Assembly: GCA_002401685.1 (NCBI GenBank)
Contig: NVTU01000020.1
Span: 1-52,426 of the forward strand
Source: Kordiimonadales bacterium
Lineage (GTDB): Bacteria > Pseudomonadota > Alphaproteobacteria > Sphingomonadales > Kordiimonadaceae
Direction: 5' to 3'
DNA length: 52,426 bases
Every line of letters starts with the position of its first letter. Position 1 is the stretch's first letter. Below are positions 17,484 through 26,099 of this stretch, one piece after another. The notes below the pieces were generated by a model. The model saw only the letters and a list, made by a program, of their open reading frames with translations, was not told where the DNA came from and did not search any database. A program made the position numbers and the translations under genes.

Positions 17484-17522
17484 AAAAAAGGCGGCACCAA
17501 CTGTTGTGGTGCCGCCTTTTTT
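17484..17522. terminator. Bidirectional terminator
   Basis: A perfect stem ggcggcacca/tggtgccgcc with loop ACTGTTG, flanked by an A6 run on the left and a T6 run on the right. It can stop transcripts from both the propeller gene (plus) and the mmsB operon (minus). Confidence 0.95.
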
Positions 17523-17549
17523 AATCACACTTTTTAGCGAGTTTAATCC

Positions 17550-18440
17550 CTAAAGATCACCCGTCAGGTGCTTGATAACGCCGGAGAAATCAACGCCGCC
17601 GTGGCCTGCCCGGTCCATTGCAGTGTAGATATCGCGGCTCATCGCGCCGAGCGGGGTGTTCGCGCCGGTGCTTTTCGCAGCGTCCATTGCTATACCCAGA
17701 TCTTTCAGCATCAGGGCCGTGGCAAAACCGGGGTTATAATCATTATTTGAAGGCGCCGTCGGCACCGTACCCGGCGCTGGGCTGTAAGTGGTCAGCGACC
17801 AACACTGGCCGGATGCATTCGATGCCACATCGAAGAACACCTGGTCATCAAGGCCCAAGGAGCGGCCAAGATTGAAGGCTTCAGACACCCCGATCATGGA
17901 GATTGCCAATAGCATGTTGTTGCAGGCTTTTGCCGCCTGGCCGTTACCGCTTTTGCCGCAATGCACGATCTTGCCTGCCATTGGCTCCAGCGCCGCTTTG
18001 GCGCGTTCGAACGCATCCTTTGTGCCGCCAACCATAAAGGCAAGCGTGCCCGCTTCTGCGCCGCCCACGCCGCCAGATACCGGCGCATCGACCATATCAA
18101 ACCCGTCTGTTGCAGCATCTTCAGCGACGCCGCGTGCCGTGGCAACATCAATGGTGGAGCTATCGATCAAAAGCGCGCCTTTTTTTGCGTTCTTGAACAC
18201 GCCCTCATCCCCGCCGTAAACGCTTTTAACAATCGCCGCGTTTGGCAGCATGGTGATAACGACGTCTGCGTCTTCGACAACTTCTTTAACGCTGGCAAAA
18301 GCCGTACCGCCCGCCTCGCGCACGGCGCTGATCGCTTCAGCCGAAAGGTCAAACCCGCGCAGGGTGAATTCAGCACCCAGCAGGTTTTTGGCCATTGGCA
18401 GGCCCATATGGCCCAATCCGATAAAGGCTATTGTTGTCAT
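17550..18440 (-). CDS. mmsB: 3-hydroxyisobutyrate dehydrogenase
   Basis: 296 residues, full length. The protein oxidises 3-hydroxyisobutyrate to methylmalonate semialdehyde with NAD in valine breakdown. The N-terminal Rossmann motif is FIGLGHMGLPMAKNL; the family substrate signature appears as DAPVSGGVGGAEAGTLAFMV (about residues 115-134), and the catalytic Lys lies in GNGQAAKACNN (about residue 165-175). It is the last gene of an apparent operon with the acyl-CoA dehydrogenase and the 3-hydroxyisobutyryl-CoA hydrolase, which supply its substrate. The whole block ends at the bidirectional terminator. Confidence 0.95.
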   Translation of the reverse strand: MTTIAFIGLGHMGLPMAKNLLGAEFTLRGFDLSAEAISAVREAGGTAFASVKEVVEDADVVITMLPNAAIVKSVYGGDEGVFKNAKKGALLIDSSTIDVATARGVAEDAATDGFDMVDAPVSGGVGGAEAGTLAFMVGGTKDAFERAKAALEPMAGKIVHCGKSGNGQAAKACNNMLLAISMIGVSEAFNLGRSLGLDDQVFFDVASNASGQCWSLTTYSPAPGTVPTAPSNNDYNPGFATALMLKDLGIAMDAAKSTGANTPLGAMSRDIYTAMDRAGHGGVDFSGVIKHLTGDL

Positions 18441-18475
18441 TGGTTTATCCTCTTCAACAGGCTTGATTTATTCTA

Positions 18476-19543
18476 TTAGTTAAGGGCTAATTCGTCAGCG
18501 CCTAGATTTTCAAAGTGCTTCAATACGTCGGCGTCAGCAACCGCGCCTAGCGTCGCGGGGTTCCAAGCTGGCCTATTGTCTTTATCAATCAGGATCGCGC
18601 GCACGCCTTCGTGGAAATCTGGGAAGTCCATCGCGTGACTAACAATACGGAACTCCATCTGCATGTTTTCGCGGAAGGTTTCGCACGCTGCGCCGCGCTT
18701 CAATTGCTCGAAGGTTACTTTCATGCTGAGCGGCGATTTGCGGCCCATGACCTTCAGCTGCTTCTGCGCCCATTCGCTCTGGTCGTTTTCGAGGGAACTG
18801 ATGATCTGCTCAACGGTTTCGTTATCGAAATGATCATCTACGTCATCAAAATGCGGTGACAGCGGTGCTGGCTCTGTGTCCTTATGGAACCCATCCAGCA
18901 GGTCTTTCACATCGGCATTCGATTTGATATCTGCTTTAGATAGCGCGCCGATAACAGCTTCAATTTGGTCCGCTGCCACTACATGGCTTGCGATACCAAG
19001 CGCATAGAGGTCCGGCGCTTTGATACGGGCACCAGTCAGCGCGAGGAACATGCCCACTTCGCCCGGTAATCTTGGCAGGAACCAGCCGCCACCCACATCA
19101 GGGATCAGGCCGAGGCCTGTTTCAGGCATAGCGAACATTGTCTTCTCGGTCGCGACCCAGAAATCACCGGGGATAGACACCCCAACGCCGCCGCCCATGG
19201 CAATGCCGTCAACGAGACTGATATAGGGCTTGGGGAATTCTGCGATGGCGATATTCATCAGATACTCATCGTGGAAGAAATCGCGCCACTCGCGGGTGCC
19301 CGCCGCCACGGATTTACTAACTTTCACCACGTCGCCGCCCGCGCAAAAGGCTTTTTCGCCGCTACCCACAACCACAACGGCTTGCACAGCTGGCATAACT
19401 TTCCACTCAGCAAGCTGGGCGCTGATCGCCACACACATGCCGTGCGTCAGGCTGTTCAGCGCCTTAGGCCGGTTGAGCGTAATAAGCCCAATATTGCCGC
19501 GCACTTCAAACAGAGTTTCTGCGCTATTTTCCAATTCTGGCAT
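18476..19543 (-). CDS. 3-hydroxyisobutyryl-CoA hydrolase (enoyl-CoA hydratase/isomerase family)
   Basis: 355 residues, the length of HIBCH proteins rather than of ordinary enoyl-CoA hydratases (about 260). Crotonase-fold motifs are clear: AFCAGGDVVKVS (oxyanion hole), GIAMGGGVGVSIPGDFWVAT and FAMPETGLGLIPDVGGG with the active-site Glu and Asp. The C-terminal region (about 240-355) has the HIBCH-specific helical tail. It releases free 3-hydroxyisobutyrate from its CoA ester, the step between the dehydrogenase and mmsB products. The gene starts 3 bases after the stop of the acyl-CoA dehydrogenase gene and is followed by mmsB after 35 bases. Confidence 0.94.
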   Translation of the reverse strand: MPELENSAETLFEVRGNIGLITLNRPKALNSLTHGMCVAISAQLAEWKVMPAVQAVVVVGSGEKAFCAGGDVVKVSKSVAAGTREWRDFFHDEYLMNIAIAEFPKPYISLVDGIAMGGGVGVSIPGDFWVATEKTMFAMPETGLGLIPDVGGGWFLPRLPGEVGMFLALTGARIKAPDLYALGIASHVVAADQIEAVIGALSKADIKSNADVKDLLDGFHKDTEPAPLSPHFDDVDDHFDNETVEQIISSLENDQSEWAQKQLKVMGRKSPLSMKVTFEQLKRGAACETFRENMQMEFRIVSHAMDFPDFHEGVRAILIDKDNRPAWNPATLGAVADADVLKHFENLGADELALN

Positions 19544-19546
19544 AGT

Positions 19547-20686
19547 CTAGTCTTTCAAAAGGTCGCGGCTGATAACAACGCGCATAATTTCGTTGGTGCC
19601 TTCAAGGATCTGGTGCACTCGCAAATCGCGCAAGATGCGCTCAATCGGATAATCCATCAGGTAGCCGTACCCGCCGTGCAGCTGCAGCGCGTTGTTCACG
19701 ACATCAAAGCCAGTGTCTGTGGCGAGACGCTTGGCCATGGCGGCGGCAGCACCAGCGCCGGGCTCTTTATTACTTACTTTCTGCGCGGCTGCATAAAGCA
19801 GCAAGCGGGCAGCTTCCAAGTCAGTTGCCATATCGGCTAGTTTGAACTGGGTGGCCTGAAAACTTGAAATTGATTTGCCGAACTGCTTGCGGTCTTTGGT
19901 GTAGGTGATCGCTTCGTCGAGCGCACGCTGCGCGCCGCCCACGGAGCATGCAGCAATGTTCAAACGCCCACCATCAAGGCCCGCCATCGCGATTTTGAAG
20001 CCTTGGCCTTCTTTGCCGACCAAATTGGCGGCAGGAATGCGGCAATCATCAAACATCACGCTAGCCGTTGGTTGGCTATGCCAGCCAAGCTTTTTCTCCT
20101 GCGCGCCGAACGACAAGCCCGGCGTGCCTTTTTCAACGATGAAGCAGCTGATGCCGCGTGCGCCGTCATCTGATGTACGGGCCATCACGATATAAATCTC
20201 GCTTTCGTCCGCGCCAGAGATAAACGCCTTCGCGCCGTTGAGGACATAGTCATCCCCGTCGCGTACGGCCTTTGTTTTCAGGGCTGCAGCGTCTGATCCT
20301 GCGCCCGGTTCCGTTAGGCAGTAGCTCGCCATTTTGTCCAGAGTGATCAAGTCGCCAATAAAGCGCTCACGCTGGTCTTCAGTACCGAATTCGTCGATCA
20401 TCCATGTGGCCATATTATGGATCGAGATCATCGCCGCCGTTGACGGGCAGCCTTGCGATAACTGCTCAAAAATCAGCACGCTTTCCACACGCGACAGGCC
20501 GCAGCCGCCGCTTTCTTCGCTTACATAAATACTGCCGAAACCCAGATCACCGGCTTCCTTCGCCACAGCCCGCGGCCAGATCTTTTCCTCGTCCCACTTA
20601 TGGGCCTCAGGCGTGATTTTGTCTGCAGTGAAAGCGCGTGCCATATCCTGTATCGCACGCTGATCTTCATTAAGCGAAAAGTCCAA
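19547..20686 (-). CDS. Acyl-CoA dehydrogenase, probable isobutyryl-CoA dehydrogenase
   Basis: 379 residues with the full acyl-CoA dehydrogenase architecture: N-terminal helical domain, central beta domain with YCLTEPGAGSDAAALKT (FAD/substrate), and C-terminal helical domain with RKQFGKSISSFQATQF, LHGGYGYLMDYPIERILRD and the catalytic Glu in ILEGTNEIMR. The block KLGWHSQPTASVMFDDC resembles mammalian ACAD8 (isobutyryl-CoA dehydrogenase). With the HIBCH and mmsB genes downstream, oxidation of isobutyryl-CoA to methacryloyl-CoA is the likely reaction. Electron acceptor would be ETF. No enoyl-CoA hydratase for methacryloyl-CoA hydration is in the window. A palindrome and short repeats precede the gene. 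Confidence 0.93.
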   Translation of the reverse strand: MDFSLNEDQRAIQDMARAFTADKITPEAHKWDEEKIWPRAVAKEAGDLGFGSIYVSEESGGCGLSRVESVLIFEQLSQGCPSTAAMISIHNMATWMIDEFGTEDQRERFIGDLITLDKMASYCLTEPGAGSDAAALKTKAVRDGDDYVLNGAKAFISGADESEIYIVMARTSDDGARGISCFIVEKGTPGLSFGAQEKKLGWHSQPTASVMFDDCRIPAANLVGKEGQGFKIAMAGLDGGRLNIAACSVGGAQRALDEAITYTKDRKQFGKSISSFQATQFKLADMATDLEAARLLLYAAAQKVSNKEPGAGAAAAMAKRLATDTGFDVVNNALQLHGGYGYLMDYPIERILRDLRVHQILEGTNEIMRVVISRDLLKD

Positions 20687-20708
20687 TGGAGTATCCTATA
20701 TTGCCCAA

Positions 20709-20783
20709 GTGTAAGCCCGAGTATCGGCGTATGTGTCAGCCCGACAGCCGCTCAGTTGGCGCCAACATATACGGTGTCAGCCC
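20709..20783. repeat. Three copies of a 10-bp motif upstream of the valine operon
   Basis: gtgtaagccc (20709-20718), gtgtcagccc (20733-20742) and gtgtcagccc (20774-20783) lie in the same orientation, spaced 24 and 41 bases, in the leader/promoter region of the acyl-CoA dehydrogenase gene. They surround the palindrome at 20755-20766. Confidence 0.55.
20755..20766. promoter_or_regulatory. Perfect 12-bp palindrome, candidate operator of the valine operon
   Basis: GTTGGCGCCAAC is its own reverse complement. It sits about 70 bases upstream of the acyl-CoA dehydrogenase start codon (20686, minus strand), where an activator or repressor would act. The binding protein is unknown; no regulator gene is adjacent. 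Confidence 0.4.
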
Positions 20784-20863
20784 AATATTCAAAACAAGTT
20801 ATCTAGTGCCAGCGCAAAGCAGCCACTCATTTAGGGAGTGACTGAAACTATTGTGCCTCATAC

Positions 20864-20896
20864 GGAAACAGGCGGGGCAAAACCCCGCCTGTTTCC
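20864..20896. terminator. Strong hairpin after the M16 protease gene
   Basis: A perfect 14-bp stem, ggaaacaggcgggg/ccccgcctgtttcc, with loop CAAAA, 29 bases after the M16 stop codon. There is no T-run on the minus strand, so it may be a processing or stability hairpin, or an atypical terminator. Confidence 0.65.
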
Positions 20897-20924
20897 AGTG
20901 TTTTATAGCCGTGCCGAAGCTGGC

Positions 20925-23726
20925 TTATTCAACCTTGTTGCCGTCCGCATCGTGAATTTCCACAGTGCCGAGGTTAAGGCTACGAATGCCTTCTTCGATC
21001 ACGGCACGGTCCCCTACGATCAACCATGTAAGGCTACCCGGTTTGATGTGCGATGCAGCCGCAGCTTTCACTGAATCCAGATCAAGGTTGCCGTACTGAG
21101 CAGTAAGCGTGGTTACATAGTCGTTCGAGCGACCAAAACGCTTATTAGAAAGCAGGCTGTTCAACACAGCATTACCGGTTTCAAAGTTACCAGGCAGGCT
21201 GTTGGTGTTGGCACGCTTCACCTTCATCAGCTCGTCTTCAGTTGGCGGCACACTCCCGAGGAACCCTGAGAACTCTTTCTGAAGTTCTGCGATAGATTCC
21301 ATGGTTTTGTCAGTTTGCACTGGGGCAAAAACAATCCACATTGCCTGACCGCGCGCATCAAGCTTGATGGTTTGTGCGCCGTAAGACCAATGCTTGTCTT
21401 CGCGCAGGTTCATGTTCACGCGGGCTGTGAAGCTACCGCCCAAGATACCGTTTGCTGTTGTCAGCGCCAAGTTGCCCGCGTCGCCCGTTGACGGCATCAA
21501 GTGGCCAGCAAGGATGAAAGACTGCGGTGAGTTTGGCTTATCAACAATAATAACGGTCGCCCCATCAGGGATCGCCACTGGTGCAATGTTCTTCGTTGGG
21601 ATCGCAGTTGTAGGTGCTTTCCATGTGCCGAGTGCTTTTTCAACAGCAGGCACAGCTTCTTCCATGGTGATATCACCGACCATAAAGATGGTGGCATTAT
21701 CAGGGCGAAGCCAGTTCTTGTGGAACGCTACCAGATCATCACGGGTAAGCGCTTCGATAGCCGCCGTGGTACCAGAACCAGTGAACGGATTACCGTATGC
21801 ATGGTCTGGCCCGTAAAGCAGTGGCGGCAACGCACGTAGCGCGATACCAACAGGCTGAGCCTTTTCTTGCTGAATGCGGGCTAGCCACTGTTGCTTCTGA
21901 CGGTCAAACTCTTCCTGATCGAAGGCAGGGTTTTTCACGACATCAGCAAGCAGATCAAGCGACGCACCAAGGTTGGACTTAAGCGCTGACATAGCAACTC
22001 GGCTTGTATCGAGATCAGAGCCAGTGCCGATCGTTGCACCTAGGCCTTCACGCTCGGCAGAGATATCAAGCGCTGAGCGGGTTGTCGTGCCTTCGTCCAG
22101 CATTGCAAGCGTGAAGCTAGCGGTACCAGCACCAATGCCTTGGTCTGCGGCGTAACCAGCATCAAACTGGATAGCCATATTCACCACTGGAATTGTGCTT
22201 CGGGTCGCCAGAACCAATTTCATACCGTTTGAAAGTGTTGCTTCCTGAATGTCAGGGAAAGCAAGCTGCGGCAGGTCGCCCACTTCCGGCAAGCCCGTTG
22301 AACGGTCAACCGCGTCAGCAACTGTCGTGTACTTAGGCTCAGGCCGCATGGTGATCTGGTAATAGCCTGTACCGATCCAGCGGTTTGCAGCTGCGGTAAT
22401 GTTAGCAGCACTTGCCCGGTTCATCCAGTCGATGGTTTTGGCATAAAAGCCTGCATCGCCCGCATAAAGGGCCGAACGCGCAAGCGCGGTGCCTTTGCCG
22501 TTAAAGCCACCAATGGCTTCAAGGCCGCGAATACGGCCAGCAAGAAGGCGTGTTTTAGCGCGCTTCAGCTCACCAGCTTCAGGGCCTTCAGCGAGAAGCT
22601 TGTTGATCTCAGCATTCATTAGGCGTTCGGCTTCAACTTCATCTGCGCCGTCTTTAAGCGTCACATGAATGGTGAAGGTACTGGCAAGTTCAAACGGCTG
22701 CATATTTACGGTTACAGCAGTTGCAAGCTGGCTTTTATAAACCAGGGCCTGATAAAGCCGCGAGTTTTTACCGCCGCCAAGCAAGCTAGCGACAAGGTTT
22801 AGGTAAGACGCGTCAACATCGTTGCGTGTTGCTACGGCCCAGCTGCGGGAAATCCGCACTTGCGGCGCAGTTGGGTCAACCATGTCTTCAACTGTATTGT
22901 TCGCGCGTGTTGGGATCCAGGCTGTATGGCGTTTCAGGGCTGGGCCCGCGCCGATAGGGCCAAAATATTTTTCCATCAACGGCTTAGCGGTGTCAACGTC
23001 AATATCACCAGACAGCACAATCACCGTATTGGCGGCGCCGTAATACTGTTTGAACCAATCCTTTACGTCATCCAATGACGCAGCCTGCAAATCAGCAAGC
23101 GAGCCAATGGTCGAATGGCGGTAGGGGTGGCCAACAGGGAAAAGCCCTTCTAGCTGCTGGTACTGAAACTGGCCGTATGGCTGGTTATCGCCCTGGCGTT
23201 TTTCGTTCTGCACCACACCGATTTGCTCATCGAGCTTGGCTTGCGTTACCGCGCCGAGCAAATGACCCATGCGGTCACTTTCCATCCACAGCGTCAGATC
23301 AAGCGCGGGTGTTGGTACGTTTTCAAAATAGTTGGTGCGGTCAAACCATGTGGTACCGTTCAACGCTGTAGCGCCGATGTTTTCCATAGGCTTGAACCAT
23401 TCGTCGTCATAGTTTTCTGAGCCATTGAACATCAGATGCTCAAACAAGTGCGCAAAACCGGTTTTGCCCTCAGGCTCGTCCTTGGACCCTACATGGTACC
23501 AAACGCCAACCGATACAATCGGGGCTTTGCGGTCTTCGTGCACCACAACGCGCAGGCCGTTATCAAGGGTGAATTCTTTATACGGAATATCAAACTGAAT
23601 ATCGAGCGCGGGCGATTTGTCGGTTGAAATAACCGACCCTGTAACCACGTTCGACGCCACGTCTGGCTGGCAGGCCGCGAGTACTGTAATAGCCACTGCA
23701 CCTAATAAGATTTTCTTCAACATCAT
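20925..23726 (-). CDS. M16-family zinc protease, predicted lipoprotein (two-domain)
   Basis: 933 residues from the chosen ATG at 23726, which has GGGGAG about 9 bases upstream and yields a lipoprotein signal MMLKKILLGAVAITVLAAC with lipobox LAAC; the frame is open further upstream but without character. The first M16 domain carries the inverted zinc motif HLFEHLMFNG (HxxEH) with the downstream acidic ligand region. After about residue 500 a second M16 domain lacks the motif, as in pitrilysin-like and bacterial PqqL-like proteins, where the second half is structural. It likely degrades peptides in the periplasm. It is flanked by its own hairpin and by the mmsA terminator, so it is probably transcribed alone despite lying between valine genes. 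Confidence 0.94.
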   Translation of the reverse strand: MMLKKILLGAVAITVLAACQPDVASNVVTGSVISTDKSPALDIQFDIPYKEFTLDNGLRVVVHEDRKAPIVSVGVWYHVGSKDEPEGKTGFAHLFEHLMFNGSENYDDEWFKPMENIGATALNGTTWFDRTNYFENVPTPALDLTLWMESDRMGHLLGAVTQAKLDEQIGVVQNEKRQGDNQPYGQFQYQQLEGLFPVGHPYRHSTIGSLADLQAASLDDVKDWFKQYYGAANTVIVLSGDIDVDTAKPLMEKYFGPIGAGPALKRHTAWIPTRANNTVEDMVDPTAPQVRISRSWAVATRNDVDASYLNLVASLLGGGKNSRLYQALVYKSQLATAVTVNMQPFELASTFTIHVTLKDGADEVEAERLMNAEINKLLAEGPEAGELKRAKTRLLAGRIRGLEAIGGFNGKGTALARSALYAGDAGFYAKTIDWMNRASAANITAAANRWIGTGYYQITMRPEPKYTTVADAVDRSTGLPEVGDLPQLAFPDIQEATLSNGMKLVLATRSTIPVVNMAIQFDAGYAADQGIGAGTASFTLAMLDEGTTTRSALDISAEREGLGATIGTGSDLDTSRVAMSALKSNLGASLDLLADVVKNPAFDQEEFDRQKQQWLARIQQEKAQPVGIALRALPPLLYGPDHAYGNPFTGSGTTAAIEALTRDDLVAFHKNWLRPDNATIFMVGDITMEEAVPAVEKALGTWKAPTTAIPTKNIAPVAIPDGATVIIVDKPNSPQSFILAGHLMPSTGDAGNLALTTANGILGGSFTARVNMNLREDKHWSYGAQTIKLDARGQAMWIVFAPVQTDKTMESIAELQKEFSGFLGSVPPTEDELMKVKRANTNSLPGNFETGNAVLNSLLSNKRFGRSNDYVTTLTAQYGNLDLDSVKAAAASHIKPGSLTWLIVGDRAVIEEGIRSLNLGTVEIHDADGNKVE

Positions 23727-23944
23727 GTATATATCTCCCCAGATATGGCGAAGAACCCTTACGGCCCTGCGCGAAAACCAGAACCTGCGCCAGAAAGGCA
23801 CCCCCGGTTGATTAATGTTTTTCAACGAATAAGCGCTTGCTCCGTAAATACGGCCGCTAAATTCCGGCTAAACTACAAAACTGCACCTAATTCCCATACA
23901 AGTACAGTCCAGCAATGCGAAAATAGCTTACAAAACAATCGTTG

Positions 23945-23980
23945 AAAAAAGAAAGGCCCCAACAATAAAGTTAGGGCCTT
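23945..23980 (-). terminator. Rho-independent terminator of mmsA
   Basis: On the minus strand aaggccctaac and gttggggcctt pair around a TTTATT loop (one mismatch), followed shortly by a TTTTTT run. It begins 6 bases after the mmsA stop codon. Confidence 0.85.
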
Positions 23981-23985
23981 GTGAT

Positions 23986-25491
23986 TTAGCTATTCAGCGT
24001 TGGGATAACGAACTCTGCCCCGGCGCGGATGCCCGTAGGCCAGCGCGAGGTCACGGTTTTGGTTTTGGTGTAGAAACGAACACCTTCCATACCGTGCTGG
24101 TTCATGTCGCCAAAGGCTGAGTTTTTCCACCCGCCAAAGCTATGGAATGCCAGTGGCACAGGGATCGGCACGTTAATACCAACCATACCCACATCAACGC
24201 GGTTGGCGTAGGCGCGGGCTGTATCACCGTCACGGGTGTAAATTGACGTGCCGTTGCCGAACTCATGCGCCGAAGGAAGATGGATCGCATCTTCAAAGTT
24301 TTCTGCGCGCATCACCTGAAGTGTTGGGCCAAAAATTTCTTCTTTGTAAGACCGCATGCCAGGCTTGACGTTATCATAGAGAGTACCGCCAAGGTAATAG
24401 CCGTTCTCGTAGCCCTGCATGTTATATTTGAAGTCACGGCCATCAACGATCACGTCCGCGCCCTCTTTTTCTGCAAGGTCGAGGTATCCCTGTACTTTTG
24501 CAAGGTGGTCAGCAGTAACCAGCGGGCCAAGCTCGGCTTCTGGGTCCATTGAATGACCAACCTTCAAAGCTTCAACGCGCGGCTTCAGCATGGCAACGAG
24601 CTTGTCGGCCACTTGCTGGCCCACAGGCACAGCAACAGAAATGGCCATGCAGCGCTCGCCAGCCGAACCGTAGGCCGCACCGATCAAGGCGTCAGCCACC
24701 TGATCCAAGTCAGCGTCAGGCATAATGATCATATGGTTCTTGGCGCCGCCCATCGCCTGGCAACGCTTACCGTTTGCAGTAGCCGTTGCATAGACATGGC
24801 GTGCAATTGGGGTGGAGCCCACAAAAGAAACAGCTTTCACGCGCGGGTCAGTACAAACCGTATCCACAGCTTCTTTATCACCGTTGATCACGTTAAAAAC
24901 GCCGTCAGGTAGACCAGCTTCTTTCCAAAGGTCAGCTAGCATCATCGGCATGCTTGGGTCTTTTTCTGAAGGCTTCAGGATGAAACTGTTGCCACAAGCA
25001 ATGGCCATGCAGCTCATCCACAATGGGATCATTGCAGGGAAGTTAAAAGGCGTGATACCAACAGTAACACCGAGCGGCTTGCGCATCGAATACATATCAA
25101 TGCCCGTGGATACGTTATCGCTGTATTCGCCTTTCAAGAGATGTGGGATGCCTTGTGCAAACTCAGCAGTTTCCAACCCGCGTTGCACATCGCCCTGTGC
25201 ATCGGAGAATACCTTGCCGTGCTCGGTCGATAATACTTTAGCCAGCGCATCTTTTTCGCGGTAGAGGATATGAACCATGTTCTGAAGAACACGCGCGCGC
25301 TTCACCACAGATGTATTTGCCCAAGCAGGGAACGCTGCTTCTGCCGCTGCAATGCCGGCTTCAACTTCGGCTTTGGAAGCGAGCGCAACTTTACCAATTT
25401 GTTGGCCCGTAGACGGGTTAAAAATTGGCCCAAAGCGACCAGAAGTGCCTTCAACAATTTTGCCTGCGATATAATGATGGCGTTCAAACAT
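23986..25491 (-). CDS. mmsA: CoA-acylating methylmalonate-semialdehyde dehydrogenase
   Basis: 501 residues, normal length. It converts methylmalonate semialdehyde to propionyl-CoA with NAD and CoA, the end of the valine branch whose earlier enzymes lie downstream. Aldehyde-dehydrogenase motifs are present: GVTVGITPFNFPAMIPLWM, FILKPSEKDPS, FVGSTPIARHVY and the active-site Cys in GSAGERCMAISVAV. The GERCMA context without the usual catalytic Glu region fits the CoA-dependent MMSDH group. The start has GGAG upstream. It is separated from the other valine genes by the M16 protease gene and its own terminator. Confidence 0.96.
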   Translation of the reverse strand: MFERHHYIAGKIVEGTSGRFGPIFNPSTGQQIGKVALASKAEVEAGIAAAEAAFPAWANTSVVKRARVLQNMVHILYREKDALAKVLSTEHGKVFSDAQGDVQRGLETAEFAQGIPHLLKGEYSDNVSTGIDMYSMRKPLGVTVGITPFNFPAMIPLWMSCMAIACGNSFILKPSEKDPSMPMMLADLWKEAGLPDGVFNVINGDKEAVDTVCTDPRVKAVSFVGSTPIARHVYATATANGKRCQAMGGAKNHMIIMPDADLDQVADALIGAAYGSAGERCMAISVAVPVGQQVADKLVAMLKPRVEALKVGHSMDPEAELGPLVTADHLAKVQGYLDLAEKEGADVIVDGRDFKYNMQGYENGYYLGGTLYDNVKPGMRSYKEEIFGPTLQVMRAENFEDAIHLPSAHEFGNGTSIYTRDGDTARAYANRVDVGMVGINVPIPVPLAFHSFGGWKNSAFGDMNQHGMEGVRFYTKTKTVTSRWPTGIRAGAEFVIPTLNS

Positions 25492-26099
25492 GGTTTAGTC
25501 TCCGTCAATTAGGGATGTCTGGTAAGCCGGGGATACAAAGAACCCAAACCTACTGAACCAAAAGCCCAAAAATGGATTAGCCCTAACTAGAGTAGAAAGG
25601 GCGAGATCCAGAAAATTTAACGGCACGGTACAGCGGGATAATACGCCTGTCATCAATAAGTTTCAGCCCAAGTCAAAGTCGCAAACTCGCCAGATAACTG
25701 AGTTTTTTACTTCTGATACAATAATACCAAAATCCAGTATAAAAATTACAAAATCCGCATCTATTGAACACTTTTTGCAAACCATTAGCGCTAAAAAGTG
25801 AAAGATGACCCTCCCGGCTACAAATACCCGTCATCAAATCTTTTTGCTACAAAGCAGCCACTAAGTGTAGATAATCCCGTTTTTCGGCATTTTGTTTTGC
25901 TGAGCCACCCAGAAAACTGTGTTTTAGGCCGGCAGAAAATAGAATTCATTCAGGGGGCTATCCCGTTTAATCAGAATTATTTTGCACCAAAAACACGGCT
26001 ACCACCGCCAGCAAAACGCGCTGCTTATAATGACAGAAGCCTTCCCTATCTGGCGCATTCGCGCTACGAACAAAGTGAATTTCTTGGGAGGGACAAATA
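25492..26099. other. Long divergent intergenic region (608 bp)
   Basis: AT-rich stretch between mmsA (minus) and the S10 peptidase gene (plus). A possible 100-codon frame with a GTG start at 25798 runs up to the S10 start, but it has no ribosome-binding site, signal or recognisable motif. A weak hairpin (cacttttt/aaaaagtg, 25769-25800) precedes it. The region must contain two promoters; I cannot place them securely. Confidence 0.45.
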
